From: Selenomonadales bacterium
GTDB taxonomy: Bacteria; Bacillota; Negativicutes; RGIG982
Direction: 5' to 3'
Assembly: GCA_017390595.1 (NCBI GenBank)
Contig: JAFPBC010000142.1
Location: forward strand, 1-20,768
DNA length: 20,768 nucleotides
In this document: positions 17,085 through 20,768 of the stretch, in pieces
Layout of the letters: each line of letters opens with the position of its first letter
Position numbering within the stretch: the first letter of the stretch is position 1
The notes under the pieces: generated by a model
Seen by the model: only the letters and a program-made list of their open reading frames with translations
Database searches by the model: none
Told to the model about the DNA's origin: nothing
Position numbers and translations under genes: made by a program

Positions 17085-17124
17085 AAAAGGTAACTATGCT
17101 AACATATAGATAGTTACCTTTTTT
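17085..17124 (+). terminator. Strong intrinsic terminator after pgeF
   Basis: AAAAGGTAACTAT (17085-17097) is an exact inverted repeat of ATAGTTACCTTTT (17110-17122) with a 12-base loop, and a run of six T ends at 17124. It closes the topB-helicase-radical SAM-pgeF unit. Confidence 0.88.
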
Positions 17125-17238
17125 ACTTTTATCATTTTATAAAAAACAGACCTATTTTATAAGAATTTAAGAAAGACTTTAAAAATCACAAGGATTTTTA
17201 CATTATATGTAGAATTTTATTTTGATAGGGGTGATTCA
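17125..17238 (+). promoter_or_regulatory. AT-rich leader of ftsK (promoter region, boxes not settled)
   Basis: This 114-base stretch has no gene and must hold the ftsK promoter, given the terminator before it. TTTTAT (17135-17140) and TATAAG (17158-17163) are 17 bases apart but the -35 is poor; TTATAT near 17203-17208 is another -10 candidate without a matching -35. AGGGGTG (17227-17233), five bases before the ATG, is the ribosome binding site. Confidence 0.4.
17180..17200 (+). repeat. 8-bp inverted repeat in the ftsK leader
   Basis: TAAAAATC (17180-17187) and GATTTTTA (17193-17200) are exact inverted repeats around ACAAG. It lies 39 bases before ftsK and just before TTATAT. It could be an operator or a small leader hairpin. 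It is AT-rich, so chance is a real possibility. Confidence 0.4.
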
Positions 17239-19575
17239 ATGGCTAAGACATTACCGAAAAAGCAGACTAAAAAACAACGCTTTTCGTGGAATTTTAATAT
17301 GGAGCCAAAAATGAAAAATGAACTCTTTGGCTTTCTTTTCTTTGGACTGGGTATCTTTGCACTCTTATCATTTTTTGGATTTGATTGCGGTAGTTTGGGC
17401 ACGCTTTGCAATAAGATGCAATTCCACGCCTTTGGTGTTGGAGCGATTGCTGTTCCTACCGTCTTGCTCTTACTCGGCTTACGTTGCCTTGTTAACAAAA
17501 AACCGATCGTGTGTTCGATGAAATCTTTCGGATTCTTTTTGTTATACATATCAGCGCTTGCATTTTATCATCATTTCAATTCTCCTGTGGGAGAAGAGAT
17601 CATCGCAGAACATTTGCCGGCGGGCGGTGGCCTTCTCGGTGGTGCAGTCTTGATGATGTTACGCAGTTTCCTTGGCATAGATGGGACCTGCGCCGCACTT
17701 GTTGTCTTGATCATCGTTGCTGTTGTTTTGATCACAAAATGCTCGGTAGGCAATGGATTGATGAAAGCACAAAAACAAGTTGAGACCGGCGTAAAAGTAA
17801 CGAAAGAGAAAGTATCTTCTACTTATACGCAAATCCAAGAACGCAGACAGGCCGAAGCGGAATTAAGCGGCAAACGCCAATTTTTCAATCAAGAAAAGAA
17901 AAATCAAACACCGCCCGATCCGAAAGAACGTCGTTCTATTCTCGATCTGTCCGAATTGGAAGATATCGATTTGACATTTGCTACACGAGTACCTACGGTA
18001 GGAGCAATGCCAACGGAACCACCGGCACCGCTCGTGCCTCCTGCACCGATTGAGAAAGAACCGCCTGTACAAGAAGAGCCTCAGGCACCAAAACAGGTAG
18101 AAGCGTCTGCTCAAACAGAAAAAGAGCATTCTTATCAGCTTCCTCCGATCTCGTTATTGAAACAATCAAGTAACGGTCGACCCTCTCAATTGGCAAAAGA
18201 GATCAATCGTAACGCACAGATATTAGAAGAAACGCTTGAAAACTTCAATGTACGTGCAAAGGTAACCGATGTTTCTTGCGGTCCAAGTGTAACACGATAT
18301 GAGCTGGAACCTGCGCCGGGTGTAAAAGTCAGCCGTATCGTCAACTTATCCGATGACTTGGCACTCAAACTGGCAACATCGGGTATTCGTATCGAAGCAC
18401 CGATCCCCGGCAAAGCCGCCATCGGTATCGAAGTCCCTAATAAAGAATTTATCGGGGTTCCGTTCCGCGAGATCGCCGAAAGCCAGACATTCCAAAACGC
18501 TGCATCCAAGCTGACTGTCGGTCTGGGTAAAGATATCGCAGGACAGCCCGTTATTGCCGATCTCGGCAAAATGCCGCATCTTTTGGTTGCGGGCGCGACA
18601 GGTTCTGGGAAAAGTGTTTGTATCAATACATTGATCACAAGTATCTTATTCCGTGCAAGACCGGATGAAGTAAAATTTATTCTTATCGATCCGAAAATGG
18701 TCGAATTCGCTGCATATGATGGTATCAGTCACTTGATGGCACCTGTCGTAACAGATGCCAAAAAAGCGGCAGGTGCACTCAACTGGGCAGTTCGCGAAAT
18801 GGAGCGCAGATATGCAATGTTCGCGGCTGAGAGCGTTCGTGATATTTCTCGATTCAACGAAGTATCGACCGAACCACCGCTTCCTGCCATCGTCATCATC
18901 ATCGACGAGTTGGCAGATCTGATGATGGTCGCGCCGGTCGATGTCGAGGATGCCATCTGCCGACTTGCCCAAAAAGCACGTGCGGCAGGTATCCACTTGA
19001 TCTTGGCAACACAACGGCCGTCTGTCAATGTCATTACAGGTACGATCAAAGCCAATATCCCATCACGTATCTCGTTCGCAGTCGCATCCCAAGTCGACTC
19101 TCGAACGATCCTTGATATGGGTGGTGCAGAAAAATTGCTCGGCAAAGGCGATATGCTCTATTATCCTGTCGGCGCATCGAAACCGAAACGTGTGCAAGGT
19201 GCATTCATTTCCGACGGCGAGATCGCATCGGTGATCCAGCATATCAAAGAACAAGACCGTGTTCAAAAAGAAGATCATGTCGTATTCCCCGATATGGTCG
19301 AAAAAAACACTTCTTCCGACCGTGCATCTATGGAAGATGAGTTGTTGGAAAAAGCTATTTTTACTGTTCTTGAAACAGGACAGGCTTCGGCATCTATGTT
19401 ACAACGGAAATTCCGCATTGGATACACGCGCGCGGGACGATTGATCGATATCATGGAAGAAATGAAGATCGTCGGTCCCAATGCGGGCAGCAAAGCAAGA
19501 GAGATATTGATGACTTCACAGCAAGTCCAAAATACTTATTTCAACACAGAGAATAAAGAAGGAGCAGACACATGA
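17239..19575 (+). CDS. ftsK: FtsK/SpoIIIE family DNA translocase
   Basis: A 778-residue septal DNA translocase, which pumps chromosome ends across the closing division site. The N-terminus (about 28-168) holds four to five hydrophobic segments. A proline- and glutamate-rich linker (about 200-300) leads to the alpha/beta motor: Walker A G-A-T-G-S-G-K-S (452-459) and Walker B I-V-I-I-I-D-E (551-557). The winged-helix gamma domain, which reads DNA polarity sequences in relatives, is at about 698-760 (E-x-G-x-A-S-x-S-x-L-Q-R-x-F-R-I-G-Y-x-R-A). The overall size is that of the shorter SpoIIIE-like proteins, not the long-linker E. coli type. It has its own promoter region and overlaps the next gene by four bases. 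Sporulation cannot be inferred from this gene alone. Confidence 0.95.
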   Translation: MAKTLPKKQTKKQRFSWNFNMEPKMKNELFGFLFFGLGIFALLSFFGFDCGSLGTLCNKMQFHAFGVGAIAVPTVLLLLGLRCLVNKKPIVCSMKSFGFFLLYISALAFYHHFNSPVGEEIIAEHLPAGGGLLGGAVLMMLRSFLGIDGTCAALVVLIIVAVVLITKCSVGNGLMKAQKQVETGVKVTKEKVSSTYTQIQERRQAEAELSGKRQFFNQEKKNQTPPDPKERRSILDLSELEDIDLTFATRVPTVGAMPTEPPAPLVPPAPIEKEPPVQEEPQAPKQVEASAQTEKEHSYQLPPISLLKQSSNGRPSQLAKEINRNAQILEETLENFNVRAKVTDVSCGPSVTRYELEPAPGVKVSRIVNLSDDLALKLATSGIRIEAPIPGKAAIGIEVPNKEFIGVPFREIAESQTFQNAASKLTVGLGKDIAGQPVIADLGKMPHLLVAGATGSGKSVCINTLITSILFRARPDEVKFILIDPKMVEFAAYDGISHLMAPVVTDAKKAAGALNWAVREMERRYAMFAAESVRDISRFNEVSTEPPLPAIVIIIDELADLMMVAPVDVEDAICRLAQKARAAGIHLILATQRPSVNVITGTIKANIPSRISFAVASQVDSRTILDMGGAEKLLGKGDMLYYPVGASKPKRVQGAFISDGEIASVIQHIKEQDRVQKEDHVVFPDMVEKNTSSDRASMEDELLEKAIFTVLETGQASASMLQRKFRIGYTRAGRLIDIMEEMKIVGPNAGSKAREILMTSQQVQNTYFNTENKEGADT

Positions 19576-20768
19576 CAGAACGATTTTTGCCGATGACACG
19601 TGCAGAAATGAAAGCATATGGCTGGGATGAACTTGATTTTTTGTTCATCAGCGGGGATGCCTATGTCGATCATCCGAGTTTTGGTCCTGCTATCATCTGC
19701 CGCCATCTTGAAGCACAAGGTTACCGTGTCGGTATCATCGCACAACCGAATTGGCATACGACCAAGGATTTTAAAGTGATGGGCAAACCGCGTCTCGGTG
19801 TCTTGATTTCCGCAGGCAATTTAGACTCCATGCTCAATAAATTTACTGCCGCAAAAAAATTCCGCCACAACGATGACTATTCACCGGGCGGAGAGGCAGG
19901 TAAACGTCCCGACCGTGCTACTGTCGTATATGCCAATCGTGCACGCGAGATATGGAAAGATACACCGATCATCATCGGCGGTATTGAAGCAAGTCTTCGT
20001 CGTTTCGCACATTATGACTATTGGTCGGAAAAAGTCCGTCGCTCGATGCTTCTTGACAGTCGTGCCGATCTTCTCATATTTGGTATGGGAGAGAAGCAAG
20101 TAAGCGAGATCGCCAAACAACTTGATGCAGGTGTTCCTATCAGCGAGATCCGCAACGTGCAAGGCACATGCTATCGCACCGAGGACAAAGAATCTCTTCC
20201 CGAAGGTGTATGGATGCCGTCGTACGAAGCTGTTGTCGACGATAAAAAGGCCTTTGCCAAAGCATTTCGTCTCATGTACTTAGAGCAAGATGCATTCCGT
20301 GGCAGATGCCTTATTCAACCGTCCGGCACAAGCTATGTCGTCCAAAATCCGCCCGCAATGCCACTTACGACTGAAGAAATGGATGCGATCTACGCTCTGC
20401 CGTATCAACGCACCTGGCATCCTGCATATGATGAGGCAGGCGGTGTACCCGCCATCGAAGAAGTCAAATTCAGCCTTGTCAGCCAGCGTGGCTGTTTCGG
20501 CGGTTGTTCGTTCTGTGCGATCACGACGCATCAAGGTCGTATCATCCAAGCACGCAGCCACGAATCGATCTTGGCAGAAGCCAAACAATTGATCGCTGAT
20601 CCCGATTTTAAAGGCTATATCCATGATGTAGGAGGCCCGACAGCCAACTTCCGTCAGCCCGCCTGCGCCGCCCAACTAAAACGCGGTGTCTGTGCCAATA
20701 AACAATGTCTTGCACCTGTACCGTGCAAAAACCTTGTCGCTGACCATCGTGATTATGTATCGCTTTTA
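19572..20768 (+). CDS. ygiQ: YgiQ family (UPF0313) radical SAM protein, cut by window end
   Basis: An open frame of 399 codons runs to the last base without a stop; full-length relatives are usually 550-750 residues, so the C-terminus lies outside the window. The start M-T-E-R-F-L-P-M-T and [14 protein letters not shown] (about 25-38) are typical of the YgiQ N-terminal domain. The radical SAM cluster site is C308-x3-C312-x2-C315 (in [12 protein letters not shown]). G-G-P-T-A-N-F-R and K-x-C-L-x-P-x-P-C follow as in relatives. The reaction is unknown. The ATG overlaps the ftsK stop as ATGA, with a GAAGGAG-type site upstream, so it is coupled to ftsK. Confidence 0.92.
   Translation, partial: MTERFLPMTRAEMKAYGWDELDFLFISGDAYVDHPSFGPAIICRHLEAQGYRVGIIAQPNWHTTKDFKVMGKPRLGVLISAGNLDSMLNKFTAAKKFRHNDDYSPGGEAGKRPDRATVVYANRAREIWKDTPIIIGGIEASLRRFAHYDYWSEKVRRSMLLDSRADLLIFGMGEKQVSEIAKQLDAGVPISEIRNVQGTCYRTEDKESLPEGVWMPSYEAVVDDKKAFAKAFRLMYLEQDAFRGRCLIQPSGTSYVVQNPPAMPLTTEEMDAIYALPYQRTWHPAYDEAGGVPAIEEVKFSLVSQRGCFGGCSFCAITTHQGRIIQARSHESILAEAKQLIADPDFKGYIHDVGGPTANFRQPACAAQLKRGVCANKQCLAPVPCKNLVADHRDYVSLL

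Noticed and set aside
1..20768. CRISPR arrays, tRNA or rRNA genes, riboswitches, insertion sequences
   Set aside because: No direct-repeat series, cloverleaf-like sequence, T-box or other known leader, or transposase was recognised; nearly all bases are in conserved coding genes.

Overview
The window is a stretch of bacterial chromosome carrying housekeeping genes, all on the + strand and tightly packed. Gene content and order (yqeG-aroE, a PDZ-like/DUF512 radical SAM gene followed by der and plsY, ATP-type pfkA), strong AAGGAGG-like ribosome binding sites and intrinsic terminators point to a Firmicute. I lean towards the Negativicutes (Selenomonas-like anaerobes), but that is inference and no genus can be named. 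Base composition looks moderate and even, and I see no island boundary, integrase, IS element, tRNA, rRNA or CRISPR array.

Five likely transcription units can be read from gaps, promoters and hairpins. (1) 1-3874: the tail of an upstream gene (perhaps rnhB), then yraN, ubiX, comM/yifB, yqeG (HAD phosphatase) and aroE. (2) 3877-7760: a promoter with a perfect 8-bp palindrome over its predicted start site, then aroC, aroK, aroB and pfkA, closed by a terminator. (3) 7762-11143: the DUF512 radical SAM gene, der and plsY, closed by a long hairpin terminator. (4) 11155-17124: an extended -10 promoter, then topB, a DEVD-type DEAD-box helicase, a B12-type radical SAM protein and pgeF, closed by a 13-bp perfect-stem terminator. 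(5) 17125-end: a 114-base leader with another palindrome, then ftsK and a ygiQ-family radical SAM gene cut by the window edge.

The genes cover the later shikimate pathway (aroE, aroK, aroB, aroC; aroA, aroD/Q and DAHP synthase are not here), the committed step of glycolysis, prenyl-FMN synthesis, phospholipid acylation, ribosome assembly (Der, RNA helicase), DNA transactions (ComM, TopB, FtsK) and purine/peptidoglycan editing (PgeF). Three different radical SAM proteins occur in about 13 kb, none with a firmly assigned reaction.

I did not find a convincing new multi-gene system. The most interesting signals are smaller: the palindrome on the aroCKB-pfkA promoter, the palindrome in the ftsK leader, the linkage of pfkA to shikimate genes, the helicase/radical SAM/pgeF unit, and a hand-counted excess of GATC with a strong preference for GAG over GAA before isoleucine codons.
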